From Pontibacter virosus (lineage in GTDB: Bacteria > Bacteroidota > Bacteroidia > Cytophagales > Hymenobacteraceae), in NCBI RefSeq assembly GCF_003096355.1, contig NZ_QEKI01000022.1, positions 1 to 61,460 of the forward strand: 61,460 nucleotides of DNA, written 5' to 3'. Made by a program: the position numbers and the translations under genes. The stretch's first letter is position 1. The number at the start of each line of letters is the position of its first letter. Below the pieces are notes generated by a model that saw only the letters and a program-made list of their open reading frames with translations, was not told where the DNA came from and did not search any database. This document shows, one piece after another, positions 52,867 to 61,458 of this stretch.

Positions 52867-53527
52867 GTCTTACAACGGAGGGCAGCACATTGTCTTCCGT
52901 CATTTTTTGCACGGTGAGTTCAGCAAACTGGCTGGCTGCCTTGCGCAGGCTGCGAGGGCTATGCGACTTGGATTGGGCTGACCAAACCAGCTGGTCAGTA
53001 TTGACATCGTAGAGGTTAGTTTCAAGGTAGTATACCTTGTCTTCGGTGTAGTAGCCGGGATCGTACAGCGTGGGGTGCCAGAAGTTGTAGTAGCCTCTGA
53101 AACTGCCATACCAGATAAACCGCGTCATGGGGCGATACCCCATATTGCCTGGCACGTAACGGGTTTCGGTTTGCTCGTCTACCAGCGCGGCCGTCAGGAT
53201 GGCATCATGCCCGCCATCCTTCATGCGCTCGATGAGCACGTTGACGTCAGGTCCGGCTTTAGCAGTAGCAGAGGGCGGGAACAAGTCAATGCTGCGAGTC
53301 GCCTGTATGCCGCGCATTTTCAATTGAGCCTGCAGGTCGTTCTCTACCTCCTGCCGGGCCAGCACATTGTCGGTCAGAGCAGCCACCACAACCCGCTGGT
53401 AGTTCTGCGCCTCAATCTCAGGACTTTTCCAGGAGCCTAAGATCTGTGTAGATGAGGAACAGCCAACTATACCTGTCAGGAGTAGCAAGAGCGGCAGCCA
53501 GGAATTTACAAGTGGTTTATGTGCCAT
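52862..53527 (-). CDS. exported lipoprotein of unknown function
   Basis: A 221-residue lipoprotein. The start is the ATG at 53527 (MAHKPLVNSW), whose signal peptide ends at lipobox GIVGC. The mature part opens SSSTQILGSWKSPEIEAQNYQRVVVAALTDN and contains Tyr/Trp-rich VPGNMGYRPMTRFIW...SFRGYYNFWHPTLYDPGYY, then LYDVNTDQLVWSAQSK. It resembles the DUF4136/LPS-assembly-like periplasmic lipoproteins in overall plan but I cannot name the family with confidence. A single-gene unit whose stop lies in the shared terminator. Confidence 0.75.
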   Translation of the reverse strand: MAHKPLVNSWLPLLLLLTGIVGCSSSTQILGSWKSPEIEAQNYQRVVVAALTDNVLARQEVENDLQAQLKMRGIQATRSIDLFPPSATAKAGPDVNVLIERMKDGGHDAILTAALVDEQTETRYVPGNMGYRPMTRFIWYGSFRGYYNFWHPTLYDPGYYTEDKVYYLETNLYDVNTDQLVWSAQSKSHSPRSLRKAASQFAELTVQKMTEDNVLPSVVRQ

Positions 53528-53757
53528 GTTTTCAATGCTTAAAATGCTTGCAGATAACACTTTATATAACGAGTGAGGGGTTGAATTAGATTTAAGAGAG
53601 CAAGGTACAGCCATGCCTGGTATAGGCAGGTGATAAGGCAGTGACATTTAGTGCCAGGTAGAGGGAAACATTTTAGAGAGGTATTCGGTATGTTGGGGCA
53701 GCGCACCCATGCTGGCAACAGAAGTCATGTGAATTTCTGAGTATTCAAAAAGCATTA

Positions 53758-53765
53758 TATATTTG
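53758..53765 (+). promoter_or_regulatory. promoter -7 element for the aldolase gene
   Basis: TATATTTG, perfect TAnnTTTG, with TCTG (one mismatch to TTTG) 18 bases upstream at 53736-53739. The leader would be about 33 bases. Confidence 0.5.
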
Positions 53766-53804
53766 TTCTGCAATTCAATACGTCCCTTTATAAAACTTTA
53801 AAAA

Positions 53805-54863
53805 ATGTCGTACGATAACATCGTTTCCTTACTTGGTTCTGAAGCGGAAAATCTGCTTCAGTATGAAAGCAAAACAATCTCCAAGGACCTGATCCATGCA
53901 CCGGGTCCTGACTTTGTGGACCGTGTGTTCTCACTGTCTAACCGCAACCCGCAGGTATTGCGCAGCCTGCAACAGCTTTTCAACACGGGGCGTCTGGCTG
54001 GCACAGGCTACCTGTCCATCCTGCCCGTTGACCAGGGTATAGAGCACACAGCGGGTGCCTCTTTTGCCCCAAACCCGATTTACTTCGACCCTGAGAACAT
54101 CATTAAACTGGCGATCGAGGGTGGCTGTAACGCGGTGGCGACCACGTTCGGTAACCTGGCCATGATGTCCAGAAAGTATGCGCATCGTATTCCGTTTGTG
54201 GTGAAGATAAATCACAACGAACTGATGACCTATCCGAACAAGTATGACCAAATCATGTTCGGTTCCGTGGACGAGGCCTGGAACCTGGGAGCGACAGCAG
54301 TAGGCGCTACTATCTACTTCGGTTCCGAGGAGTCTTCCCGTCAGATCATTGAGGTAGCTGAGGCTTTCGAAAGAGCACACCAGCTGGGCATGGCCACGAT
54401 CCTGTGGTGCTATACCCGCAACAACGCCTTCAAGAAAGACGGCACGGACTACCACGTGGCGGCTGACCTGACAGCACAGGCCAACCACTTGGGCGTAACG
54501 ATTCAGGCCGACATCATCAAGCAGAAACTGCCTGAGAACAACGGCGGCTTCAAGGCGATCGGCTTCGGTAAGACGCACGAAAAAATGTATTCCGAGCTTT
54601 CTTCTGACAACCCGATTGACTTGGCCCGCTACCAGGTGGCCAACTGCTATATGGGCCGCGCCGGTCTGATCAACTCCGGTGGTGAGTCGAAGGGCGAGTC
54701 GGATCTGGCGGATGCCGTACGCACGGCCGTTATTAACAAGCGTGCAGGCGGTATGGGCTTGATCTCTGGCCGCAAGGCTTTCCAGAAAGACATGAAAGTT
54801 GGTGTGGAGTTGCTGAACGCGATTCAGGACGTATACCTGGCCAACGACATTACACTTGCGTAA
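53805..54863 (+). CDS. fbaB: class I fructose-bisphosphate aldolase, archaeal/DhnA type
   Basis: A 352-residue aldolase of the DhnA/FbaB family, unlike the class II zinc enzyme. Conserved blocks include ILPVDQGIEHTAGASFAPNP, LAIEGGCNAVATTFGNL, PFVVKINHNE, GATAVGATIYFGSEES and QANHLGVTIQADIIKQKLP. It reversibly cleaves fructose-1,6-bisphosphate; these enzymes use a Schiff-base lysine. The C-terminal GGMGLISGRKAFQKDM is the phosphate-binding loop. Codon usage is strongly biased, as expected of a highly expressed glycolytic gene. Single-gene unit with its own promoter. Confidence 0.92.
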   Translation: MSYDNIVSLLGSEAENLLQYESKTISKDLIHAPGPDFVDRVFSLSNRNPQVLRSLQQLFNTGRLAGTGYLSILPVDQGIEHTAGASFAPNPIYFDPENIIKLAIEGGCNAVATTFGNLAMMSRKYAHRIPFVVKINHNELMTYPNKYDQIMFGSVDEAWNLGATAVGATIYFGSEESSRQIIEVAEAFERAHQLGMATILWCYTRNNAFKKDGTDYHVAADLTAQANHLGVTIQADIIKQKLPENNGGFKAIGFGKTHEKMYSELSSDNPIDLARYQVANCYMGRAGLINSGGESKGESDLADAVRTAVINKRAGGMGLISGRKAFQKDMKVGVELLNAIQDVYLANDITLA

Positions 54864-54899
54864 TCTGTAGCAGAACTGCTGATTATTACCTAATTTTAC

Positions 54900-54944
54900 A
54901 GCCTGCTTTGGAATTGCTCTTTTGTGAGTATTCCGGAGCAGGCT
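54900..54944. promoter_or_regulatory. imperfect palindrome overlapping the accD promoter
   Basis: AGCCTGCT (54900-54907) and GGAAT (54910-54914) pair with ATTCC (54930-54934) and AGCAGGCT (54937-54944), with a TT/GG internal mismatch. It may be the aldolase terminator, but its right half overlaps the -33 to -7 region of accD, so it could also bind a regulator. Confidence 0.5.
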
Positions 54945-54951
54945 ATATTTG
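54921..54951 (+). promoter_or_regulatory. promoter of accD
   Basis: TTTG (54921-54924), exactly 19 bases, TATATTTG (54944-54951): the best consensus promoter in the window. Transcription would start near 54957, giving a leader of about 75 bases. Confidence 0.72.
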
Positions 54952-55032
54952 TGCCCAAATCTGCCCGAAGCCGGAGAAGAGGGGTATGGCGGAACAACCA
55001 TTTAATGTGCAGCATGCACGACCGATACGATT

Positions 55033-55935
55033 ATGATGCCTTGGTTTAAACGAGTAGAAAAAGGAATTATCACTCCGACAGAGGAGAAGAAGGAAACCCC
55101 GGACGGTTTGTGGTATAAGTGCCCGGATTGCAAGACAGTGACGAGCATGACCGAGCATCGCAAAAACCTGAAGACCTGCGTGAAGTGCAACTACCACGAC
55201 CGTATTGGTTCCAAGGAGTATTTCGCCATTCTGTTCGACGATAACAAGTTCACGGAAATGGATGAGGACATGAGCTCGGGAGACCCGTTGAACTTCATCG
55301 ACTCCAAGCCATACCCGCAGCGTACAGCCGAGACCCAGCGCAAGACTGGTTTGAAAGATGCCGTGCGCACTGCTTATGGTAAGTCAGGCGGCAGGGACAT
55401 CACCATTGCCTGTATGGACTTTGCCTACATCGGCGGCTCTATGGGATCTGTGGTAGGCGAAAAGATTGCCCGTGCCATCGACCATGCCCGCAAGACGCGC
55501 ACGCCTTTCATGATGATCTCCAAATCAGGTGGTGCCCGCATGATGGAGGCTGGCTTCTCGCTGATGCAGATGGCCAAAACCTCTGCCAAACTAGCGCTGC
55601 TTTCTGAAGAAAAACTACCTTATGTCTCTCTGCTCACCGACCCGACCACCGGAGGTGTGACTGCATCATACGCTATGCTGGGCGATTTCAATATTGCTGA
55701 GCCGGGTTCTCTGATCGGTTTTGCCGGACCTCGTGTTATTAAAGAAACGATCGGGAAAGACCTGCCAAAAGGCTTCCAAAGCGCAGAGTTTGTGTTGGAG
55801 CACGGCTTCCTGGACTTTATTGTGGACCGCAAAGAGCTGAAGCAGCGCCTGGTTGACCTGCTGGGTATGATCATGCCTGCTACGGAAGAAACTAACGGCA
55901 CTGCCAAAACGCAGAAGGCCGACAAGTCGTCATAA
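55033..55935 (+). CDS. accD: acetyl-CoA carboxylase carboxyltransferase subunit beta
   Basis: A 300-residue subunit that, with AccA, transfers carboxyl from biotin to acetyl-CoA. An N-terminal zinc ribbon has Cys30-x2-Cys33 and Cys49-x2-Cys52 (YKCPDC, TCVKCN). The crotonase-like core follows (FAYIGGSMGSVVGEKI; SGGARMMEAGFSLMQMAKTSA; LTDPTTGGVTASYAMLGD; IGFAGPRVIKETIG). Two ATGs in a row (55033 and 55036) are possible starts. AccA is not in the window. Confidence 0.96.
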   Translation: MMPWFKRVEKGIITPTEEKKETPDGLWYKCPDCKTVTSMTEHRKNLKTCVKCNYHDRIGSKEYFAILFDDNKFTEMDEDMSSGDPLNFIDSKPYPQRTAETQRKTGLKDAVRTAYGKSGGRDITIACMDFAYIGGSMGSVVGEKIARAIDHARKTRTPFMMISKSGGARMMEAGFSLMQMAKTSAKLALLSEEKLPYVSLLTDPTTGGVTASYAMLGDFNIAEPGSLIGFAGPRVIKETIGKDLPKGFQSAEFVLEHGFLDFIVDRKELKQRLVDLLGMIMPATEETNGTAKTQKADKSS

Positions 55936-55961
55936 GCAGATTGTATAAATATTTAGACGTA

Positions 55962-55992
55962 AAGAGCCTGTTAGTGTTGCTGACAGGCTCTT
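55962..55992 (+). terminator. terminator of accD
   Basis: A 10-bp stem AAGAGCCTGT/ACAGGCTCTT with an 11-base loop, 27 bases after the stop. The tail is TTCTGC, only weakly U-rich. Confidence 0.7.
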
Positions 55993-56067
55993 CTGCTAGT
56001 ACTCAAACATGACAAAATTTAACCTGATCGGGGGTAAACGAACCTTTTTGGCTCGTGAAAGTAATAG

Positions 56068-56100
56068 TTTGGGTAGAGCACAATATTGTGCCTAATTTTG
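56068..56100 (+). promoter_or_regulatory. promoter of the first OmpA-like lipoprotein
   Basis: TTTG at 56068-56071, a 21-base spacer and TAATTTTG at 56093-56100 match the consensus. The leader would be about 85 bases. Confidence 0.6.
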
Positions 56101-56192
56101 GCATTAGTATTGCGAAAGCACAAAAGCAACGCAATTTGTATTAACTAATACTACTATTAACCAAAAACCAATTTTTAATTTATCACAAGACT

Positions 56193-56954
56193 ATGAAATT
56201 AGTAAAACTATCGTTGACATCTATGCTGGCCGTGACCATGCTGTTCACTTCGTGCCAGACTACGGCACCTACCACTTCTGGTACTGGCGATACGTCTACC
56301 ACAACAGGTAACAGAACCGATACCAGCACTACCGGCGAAGAAAAGCCAGGCATGAATAAAACTACCAAAGGCGGTATCATCGGAGCAGGCTCCGGCGCTG
56401 TAGTAGGTGGTATCATCGGTAACCGCATGGGTAACACAGCGGCAGGTGCCATTATTGGTGCGGCAGTAGGTGGTGCAACAGGTGCCGTGATCGGTCGCCG
56501 TATGGACAAGCAGGCCGAGGAGCTTGAGAAGAGCATGGAGAATGCCAAGATTGAGCGTGTAGGCGAGGCTATCCGTATCAACTTCGACTCAGGTATCCTG
56601 TTTGCCGTGAACTCTGCTGAGCTGAGCGCCAACGCCAAAAAAGACATCGATGGCCTGGTAACAACACTGCAGAAGTACGAAGGCACAAACATCATTATTG
56701 AGGGCCACACGGACAACACCGGTAGCCGCGAGCTAAACCAGGGTCTGTCGGAGCGTCGTGCGCAGGCTGTTGCCAACTATGCCCGCACACGTGGAGTAGA
56801 TGCATCGCGCATGCAAGCGAAAGGTTACGCGTTTGACCAGCCAATTGCTGACAACACCACAGCTGAAGGCCGTTCGCAGAACCGTCGTGTAGAGATCATC
56901 ATCATCGCAAGCGAGGAGCTGAAGAAAGCTGCCGAAAGCGGAGAGATAAAATAA
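56193..56954 (+). CDS. glycine-zipper/OmpA family lipoprotein, copy 1
   Basis: A 253-residue lipoprotein with signal peptide and lipobox LFTSC. A Thr/Ser/Gly-rich linker leads to a glycine zipper (GGIIGAGSGAVVGGIIGN, then GNTAAGAIIGAAVGGATGAVIG) and a coiled segment (DKQAEELEKSMENAKIERVG). The C-terminal OmpA domain has the peptidoglycan-binding IEGHTDNTGSRELNQGLS and QNRRVEIIII. It likely tethers the outer membrane to the wall. A paralogue lies 312 bases downstream; separate promoter and terminator suggest independent transcription. Confidence 0.93.
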   Translation: MKLVKLSLTSMLAVTMLFTSCQTTAPTTSGTGDTSTTTGNRTDTSTTGEEKPGMNKTTKGGIIGAGSGAVVGGIIGNRMGNTAAGAIIGAAVGGATGAVIGRRMDKQAEELEKSMENAKIERVGEAIRINFDSGILFAVNSAELSANAKKDIDGLVTTLQKYEGTNIIIEGHTDNTGSRELNQGLSERRAQAVANYARTRGVDASRMQAKGYAFDQPIADNTTAEGRSQNRRVEIIIIASEELKKAAESGEIK

Positions 56955-57266
56955 GGTATAACACCTGTACTGAAGCGCCTGTCAGGTATACCTGGCAGGC
57001 GCTTTTTGTGCATCATACTTTAGCTGAAAACCCCCTCTACGGCCTGAAAAAGCTATCCATAAACTCCTTTTGAATATTCTCCGGTTAGTTTACGTATATA
57101 CTTTGTCTAATGTAAGTTATCAGCAAGAGCGATTAATGTGTTGATTAATAGTGGCTTGTGCGTAGTAAGCAGTATAAGTGCTATATGCAAATACAACATT
57201 TTAACCCATTAGGAGTATTAAGGGCTTAATCTGACAACTATAATTGAAAATTAAAAAACGAAAACA
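56955..57266. other. spacer between the two OmpA-like genes
   Basis: A 312-base stretch with the terminator at 56973-57007 and an AT-rich region behind it. A TTTTG near 57068 and TATACTTTG at 57097-57105 resemble promoter elements but fit the consensus poorly (spacing off by one). No gene is seen. Confidence 0.5.
56973..57007 (+). terminator. terminator with the motif GGTATACC at its loop
   Basis: AAGCGCCTG+CAGG pairs with CCTG+CAGGCGCTT (one G-U) and the loop region reads GGTATACC. T5 follows. It lies 18 bases after the first OmpA-like gene. Confidence 0.85.
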
Positions 57267-57932
57267 ATGAAACATATCAGAATTTATTTAGCAGTGTTGG
57301 CCGTATTCGGTCTATTGTTTACTTCCTGTAATGCCAGTCGCACGGCCAAAGGTGGTGCTATAGGTGCCGGTGGTGGAGCCGTAGTGGGTGGTGTAATTGG
57401 TAAAGTGGCTGGTAACACAGCGGCGGGTGCCATTATTGGTGCCGCTGTTGGTGGTACAGCTGGTGCCCTGATCGGTCGTCACATGGACAAGCAGGCTGAA
57501 GAACTGCGCCGTGACCTCGAAAACGCTAAAGTAGAGCGTGTAGGAGAGGGTATCAAAATTACTTTCGACTCGGGCATCCTGTTCGATGTGAACTCCGCTC
57601 AACTGCGTTCGAACGCACAGACTGACATCCAGCAACTGGCCACTACGCTGAAGAAGTACGAAGACACGAACATCATCATCGAGGGCCACACGGACAATAC
57701 CGGTAGCCGTGATTTGAACCAGCGTCTGTCAGAGCGTCGAGCTGAATCGGTGGCGAGCTATACGACGCAGCAAGGTGTTTCGCGGAGCCGCATTACAACA
57801 CAGGGCTGGGCTTTTGACCACCCGGTAGCCGATAACTCTACGGCAGCAGGCCGTCAGGCTAACCGTCGTGTAGAGATCGCGATCTTTGCAAACGAGAGAA
57901 TGAAGAAAGCCGCAGAGCGCGGTGATCTGTAA
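57267..57932 (+). CDS. glycine-zipper/OmpA family lipoprotein, copy 2
   Basis: A 221-residue paralogue with lipobox LFTSC, glycine zipper (GGAIGAGGGAVVGGVIG; AAGAIIGAAVGGTAGALIG) and OmpA domain (IEGHTDNTGSRDLNQRLSERR, NRRVEIAIF). The linker after the lipid-attachment Cys is much shorter than in copy 1. Overall similarity is high in the zipper and OmpA parts, so it is a tandem duplication. Role as copy 1: anchoring the outer membrane to peptidoglycan. Confidence 0.93.
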   Translation: MKHIRIYLAVLAVFGLLFTSCNASRTAKGGAIGAGGGAVVGGVIGKVAGNTAAGAIIGAAVGGTAGALIGRHMDKQAEELRRDLENAKVERVGEGIKITFDSGILFDVNSAQLRSNAQTDIQQLATTLKKYEDTNIIIEGHTDNTGSRDLNQRLSERRAESVASYTTQQGVSRSRITTQGWAFDHPVADNSTAAGRQANRRVEIAIFANERMKKAAERGDL

Positions 57933-57950
57933 GCATTAGATAGACTGATG

Positions 57951-57990
57951 AAAAGCCAGCTATGCCACTTTAGGTATAGCTGGCTTTTTT
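57951..57990 (+). terminator. terminator of the second OmpA-like gene
   Basis: A perfect 13-bp stem (57951-57963 with 57976-57988) and T6 tail, 18 bases after the stop. The motif AGGTATAG straddles its loop and right arm. It also sits 9 bases beyond the stop of the convergent DUF2238 gene. Confidence 0.9.
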
Positions 57991-57998
57991 ATGTGGCG

Positions 57999-58661
57999 TT
58001 AGGTTTTAGAAGGTGCAGGTTGCTTGCGCTTGCGGAGGACAATGGCAAACCCGATGGCGATGATAGCTCCCAAAAAGGCAAGCACCATGTCTTTCTGCGC
58101 GTCCCAGATGTCGCCCTGCATCCCAAGGTAGGCCATTCCCTGTTCATCCCCGTCATACACAAGATCTGCCACAACCCACTCCACAATTTCGTATATCGCG
58201 CCCAGCGCCAACACGAGCGACAACGTGAGCACGCTGCTCAAGAACACACTCAAATCAAAGCCTCTCCTCGCAATTTCATACAGCGGGTACGTAAGCATAA
58301 GTCCGAAGCCGAAGTGTACAATGCGGTCATAATGGTTGCGCTGAAAATTGAACGGCCCTTTCATCCACTCCCCAAACGGGTTGTCGGCATACTGGTAGTA
58401 ACTGCCATACACGTGCAGCATCATGAACAGGAAGATCAAGGTATAGCTGGTGTCGGTGAAGCGGAAGATGTTGTAAAAAGCCGCCAGAATGATCAACACT
58501 GAAAGCGAGAGGGAGTTCTCGAGCAGCCAATTGAGCAGATCGGGTGTGGTAAAGCCTGTGTAGCCCAAGAAAAGAACAAAAATGGCAGTATAGGCTATGT
58601 GCAGCGGCTTGTGCAGGAAAGGGAGCTTGTTTTCAGAGCGGAAAGTCATTGTAAACGTCAT
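57999..58661 (-). CDS. DUF2238/YjdF family membrane protein
   Basis: A 220-residue protein with five or six hydrophobic helices. Family hallmarks are MLHVYGSYYQYADNPFGEW, NHYDRIVHFGFGLMLTYPLYEI and GAIYEIVEWVVADLVYDGDEQGMAYLGMQGDIWDAQKD near the C-terminus, split here at the conserved Glu/Asp positions. The function of this family is not established. A second ATG four codons in is equally possible as start. It ends next to the shared terminator. Confidence 0.88.
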   Translation of the reverse strand: MTFTMTFRSENKLPFLHKPLHIAYTAIFVLFLGYTGFTTPDLLNWLLENSLSLSVLIILAAFYNIFRFTDTSYTLIFLFMMLHVYGSYYQYADNPFGEWMKGPFNFQRNHYDRIVHFGFGLMLTYPLYEIARRGFDLSVFLSSVLTLSLVLALGAIYEIVEWVVADLVYDGDEQGMAYLGMQGDIWDAQKDMVLAFLGAIIAIGFAIVLRKRKQPAPSKT

Positions 58662-58750
58662 GTGCCAACTGGTTTTGTGTGCTAATGCAGCATTAACCTA
58701 AAATTGATACACATGTTTTACCTAATTGGATACAAGCTTTTTGAAAAGCT

Positions 58751-59443
58751 TTAGGCCAGCAGGTCTTTTTGATAAAACACCAGCCTGATTGGGTTGTCGG
58801 CAGGGTTTTGTGTTGGGTCGCAATGGTAGCCGAACATTTCCACCCCGTTCATGTAAGGGAGCAGCTTTTTGTAGAAGGTATGGCCTGTGTTTTCGGGGCT
58901 GAAAGTGATGTCGTGGTATACGCAGGTAGGTAGTGAGGGCATGCGGCTGAGCTTGTCGAACAGCACGTCGGGCTTGCCCAAGTCGCCTGAGTATACAAGG
59001 CGGTTGTCTTCTTCTTCGAAAATATAGGCAAACGACTGCAGACCTTCCGAGTGCAGCCCATAAGTATCAACGGCCTTTATACCTTCAAAATGCTCGAGCG
59101 GCATAAAGTCCACATACTTTTCCGGGTCCTTCACCTGTATTTTCAGAAACTCGTATACCTGCGCCTTAAACTGGTCAGTCGGGTACAGAATGGTTGGCTT
59201 AGGGGCTTTATCCACTACATGCTTGTGTAGTAGCAAATTGGCCAGGCTACCGCAATGGTCGTTGTGCAAATGGGTGATCAGGATATAACTTACCCGATGT
59301 ACCAGGTTTTTGTGCACCAGCGTCTGGTATACTGTAAAACCGCAATCAAGCAGAACGCACTTTTCCCGTATCGTCACCAGGGCGGCAGAGTTCAGATAAT
59401 CGATGTCGAATGCACCTCCTGTTCCTAAGAATTTGATTTGCAT
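58751..59443 (-). CDS. MBL-fold metal-dependent hydrolase, RNase Z-like
   Basis: A 230-residue protein with the beta-lactamase-fold metal motif HLHNDH (ITHLHNDHCGS) near residue 60 and an N-terminal LGTGGAFDIDYLNSAALV typical of RNase Z/ElaC-type and phosphodiesterase-like hydrolases. YSGDLG near residue 150 and a C-terminal HCDP complete the usual metal positions. No RNA-binding exosite is obvious, so tRNA processing is not assured. The start is ATG 59443, because upstream codons lack similarity. Confidence 0.82.
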   Translation of the reverse strand: MQIKFLGTGGAFDIDYLNSAALVTIREKCVLLDCGFTVYQTLVHKNLVHRVSYILITHLHNDHCGSLANLLLHKHVVDKAPKPTILYPTDQFKAQVYEFLKIQVKDPEKYVDFMPLEHFEGIKAVDTYGLHSEGLQSFAYIFEEEDNRLVYSGDLGKPDVLFDKLSRMPSLPTCVYHDITFSPENTGHTFYKKLLPYMNGVEMFGYHCDPTQNPADNPIRLVFYQKDLLA

Positions 59444-59632
59444 AGAATGAAAGTAAATGCTGTTTGGGCCTGAGTTACAGGTATAGCGGTAATTGAAATA
59501 AATTGTTGTAATATAATACAATTTTCCTGAACAAATGTTCTAACGCATAGTCCAGTCATTCTCAACTGATTTTGTCGGAAACGCCATTTGCATTAAGCCG
59601 TTATATTAAGAACTGGCAAACCCACGTGCACA

Positions 59633-60340
59633 ATGGAAGGACATGAACGACCCGCTGAGGAGAAAACGATGATTACCCACGAGCTGCTGAATCAGGAGTA
59701 CAAGCGCCTGGAGCTTGATCCGCGCCGCAGCCACATGCACGAACTGATCTCTACCATGCTCTCACACCGCACCAACCACGCAGATGAGCAGAAGGCTTAC
59801 TATACCATGCTGGAGCGCTTCGGAGATTGGGAGGGAGTGCTGAACGCTCCAGAGGATGAACTTGCCGATGCGGTGAGCACAACCCGCTACCCTTTGCAAA
59901 AGGCTCCTCAGATACAGCAGACGCTGCGTATGATAAAAGAGGAGCGGGGCGAGATGAACATCGATTTCCTGGCCGACTTGCCAGTAGAAGAAGCCATGGC
60001 CTGGCTGACACGCCTGCCCGGTGTAGGACCTAAGACGGCTACTTTACTGCTACTGTTCAACTTCAAAAAACCGGTGCTACCCGTCGATACGCATGTGTTT
60101 CGGGTAAGTCAGCGGGTGGGGCTGATCGGCGCCAAAGTAACTGCCAACAAAGCCCATGATATTTTGCTGGAAATGCTGCCCAAGGATGCCACTGAGCTGT
60201 TCAACTTCCACAAGCACCTGTTCTGGCATGGGCAGAAGGTATGCACCTGGTCGTACCCAAGATGCGAAAAGTGCGTGCTAAACGGAATTTGCAACTATTA
60301 CAGCCAGGTGCGGGCGAAGGGGATTGATAAGGCGGCGTAG
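59633..60340 (+). CDS. nth: endonuclease III family DNA glycosylase/AP lyase
   Basis: A 235-residue HhH-GPD glycosylase. The helix-hairpin-helix is RLPGVGPKTATLLL with catalytic Lys134; Asp152 (PVDTHVFRV) is 18 residues on, as in E. coli. A C-terminal [4Fe-4S] cluster loop has Cys-x6-Cys-x2-Cys-x5-Cys (CTWSYPRC, CEKC, CVLNGIC). It removes oxidised pyrimidines. An internal ATG (59669) may be the true start. Some family members are broad-specificity, so the Nth assignment is probable rather than certain. Confidence 0.9.
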   Translation: MEGHERPAEEKTMITHELLNQEYKRLELDPRRSHMHELISTMLSHRTNHADEQKAYYTMLERFGDWEGVLNAPEDELADAVSTTRYPLQKAPQIQQTLRMIKEERGEMNIDFLADLPVEEAMAWLTRLPGVGPKTATLLLLFNFKKPVLPVDTHVFRVSQRVGLIGAKVTANKAHDILLEMLPKDATELFNFHKHLFWHGQKVCTWSYPRCEKCVLNGICNYYSQVRAKGIDKAA

Positions 60341-60346
60341 CTGGGT

Positions 60347-60865
60347 TTACAGTTGGAGCCTCATCATGATGTCCGTCTGCTCGTCGTCACCTAACTTGAA
60401 AACATGTCTGTCAAATTCGACGAAGCCATTTTTCTTATAGAAACTGATAGCTCTTGGGTTTTCTTCCCAAACACCCAACCAGACATAGTCAACGTTCAGC
60501 TGCCTTGCAATATGGATGGCGTGTTCATAAAGTACCTGCCCCACACGTTTCCCGTGGTATGCCTTTAACACATAGATCCTTTCTATTTCAAGGCCTTTGT
60601 CGTCTTTCAATTCTGTCTGTGCCTGGCCGGAGTTTAGCTTTAAGTAACCGACTACTTTATCATCAATTGTCGCGAAATAGAATTGAGAGTTGTTATCACG
60701 GAGTTCGGCCGTCAGTTTTTCAACAGATAACCCTTCTTCCAGATACTTTTTCAAATTATCCTCTGTATTCCCAACTGAGAAGGTCTCGGAGAAAGTTTGC
60801 CTGCTGATTTTTTGCAGTTGAGCAACGTCACTTAGGGTAACTTTTTTTATAGCGATGTTATCCAT
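60347..60865 (-). CDS. GNAT family N-acetyltransferase
   Basis: A 172-residue acetyltransferase. The acetyl-CoA binding motif A is visible as YVLKAYHGKRVGQVLYEHA, preceded by the typical beta strand (GLEIERIYV), and motif B as WLGVWEENPRAISFYKKNGF. The substrate is unknown. The gene is noticeably AT-richer than its neighbours and converges on nth with only 6 bases between. Confidence 0.85.
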   Translation of the reverse strand: MDNIAIKKVTLSDVAQLQKISRQTFSETFSVGNTEDNLKKYLEEGLSVEKLTAELRDNNSQFYFATIDDKVVGYLKLNSGQAQTELKDDKGLEIERIYVLKAYHGKRVGQVLYEHAIHIARQLNVDYVWLGVWEENPRAISFYKKNGFVEFDRHVFKLGDDEQTDIMMRLQL

Positions 60866-60920
60866 TCTATTTTCGGGCCTTATGTTGAAGTTGGCACTAG
60901 CGGCTTGACTAAACTGCGAT

Positions 60921-61283
60921 TTAATGCATTTTAGGTTTTGTGGATATTTTTTTTTCTAAGTCGCATATGTCTTTAACCAAATTCTCAATTTCACTTTCAG
61001 AATAACCGTATGAATTCAGTCCACCACTAAAATGCTTTGGTAATAAAGGTCTTTGGTAATCAGCTTTTCCATGCAACACCTCAAAAACGGAGACTCCTAA
61101 ATTAAAATCAAGGTGATTGTACGCATACTTTATTTCATACTTTTTGCAACCATTTTTATACAGCCCAATTTTAGTTACACCACAACCATCGCCATCGATA
61201 AGCTCGGTTCTGATGTCTAGCTGAACGATCTTCAGAATAGGAGTTCCAATTTGATTAAAGTTATCTAGGTATTCTTTGTGCAT
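60921..61283 (-). CDS. hypothetical protein
   Basis: A 120-residue protein from ATG 61283 (the open frame continues to 61412, but the upstream part is low-quality and Cys/Pro-rich). Beta-strand-like sequence (ILKIVQLDIRTELIDGDGCGVTKIGLYKNGCKKYEIKYAYNHLDF) is followed by a helix ending DLEKKISTKPKMH. No signal peptide or domain is recognised. AT-rich composition suggests a different history from the rest of the window. Confidence 0.55.
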   Translation of the reverse strand: MHKEYLDNFNQIGTPILKIVQLDIRTELIDGDGCGVTKIGLYKNGCKKYEIKYAYNHLDFNLGVSVFEVLHGKADYQRPLLPKHFSGGLNSYGYSESEIENLVKDICDLEKKISTKPKMH

Positions 61284-61386
61284 TATAATTACTAGCGGAT
61301 TTGTGCAGCCAATGCCCTTAGCGGAGCAAGGGTTAAAGCTGCACTGGGTTGCACTAAACCTTCGGTAGCTGGTTTTAAAAAGCAGC

Positions 61387-61458
61387 GGATAAGGGCTATC
61401 TTTTGGATTCACATTTAACTTCTAATTTAAGATGAAAAAAAAGAGCCTACCCTTATCC
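61387..61458. repeat. inverted repeat GGATAAGGG at the right edge
   Basis: GGATAAGGG at 61387-61395 and its complement at 61450-61458, separated by 54 bases. The arrangement resembles a terminal or recombination-site repeat, but the window ends before anything can be confirmed. Confidence 0.35.

Noticed and set aside
53931..55001. 356-codon frame opposite the aldolase gene
   Set aside because: It runs antisense to a conserved enzyme whose coding evidence is strong; its sequence shows no motif.
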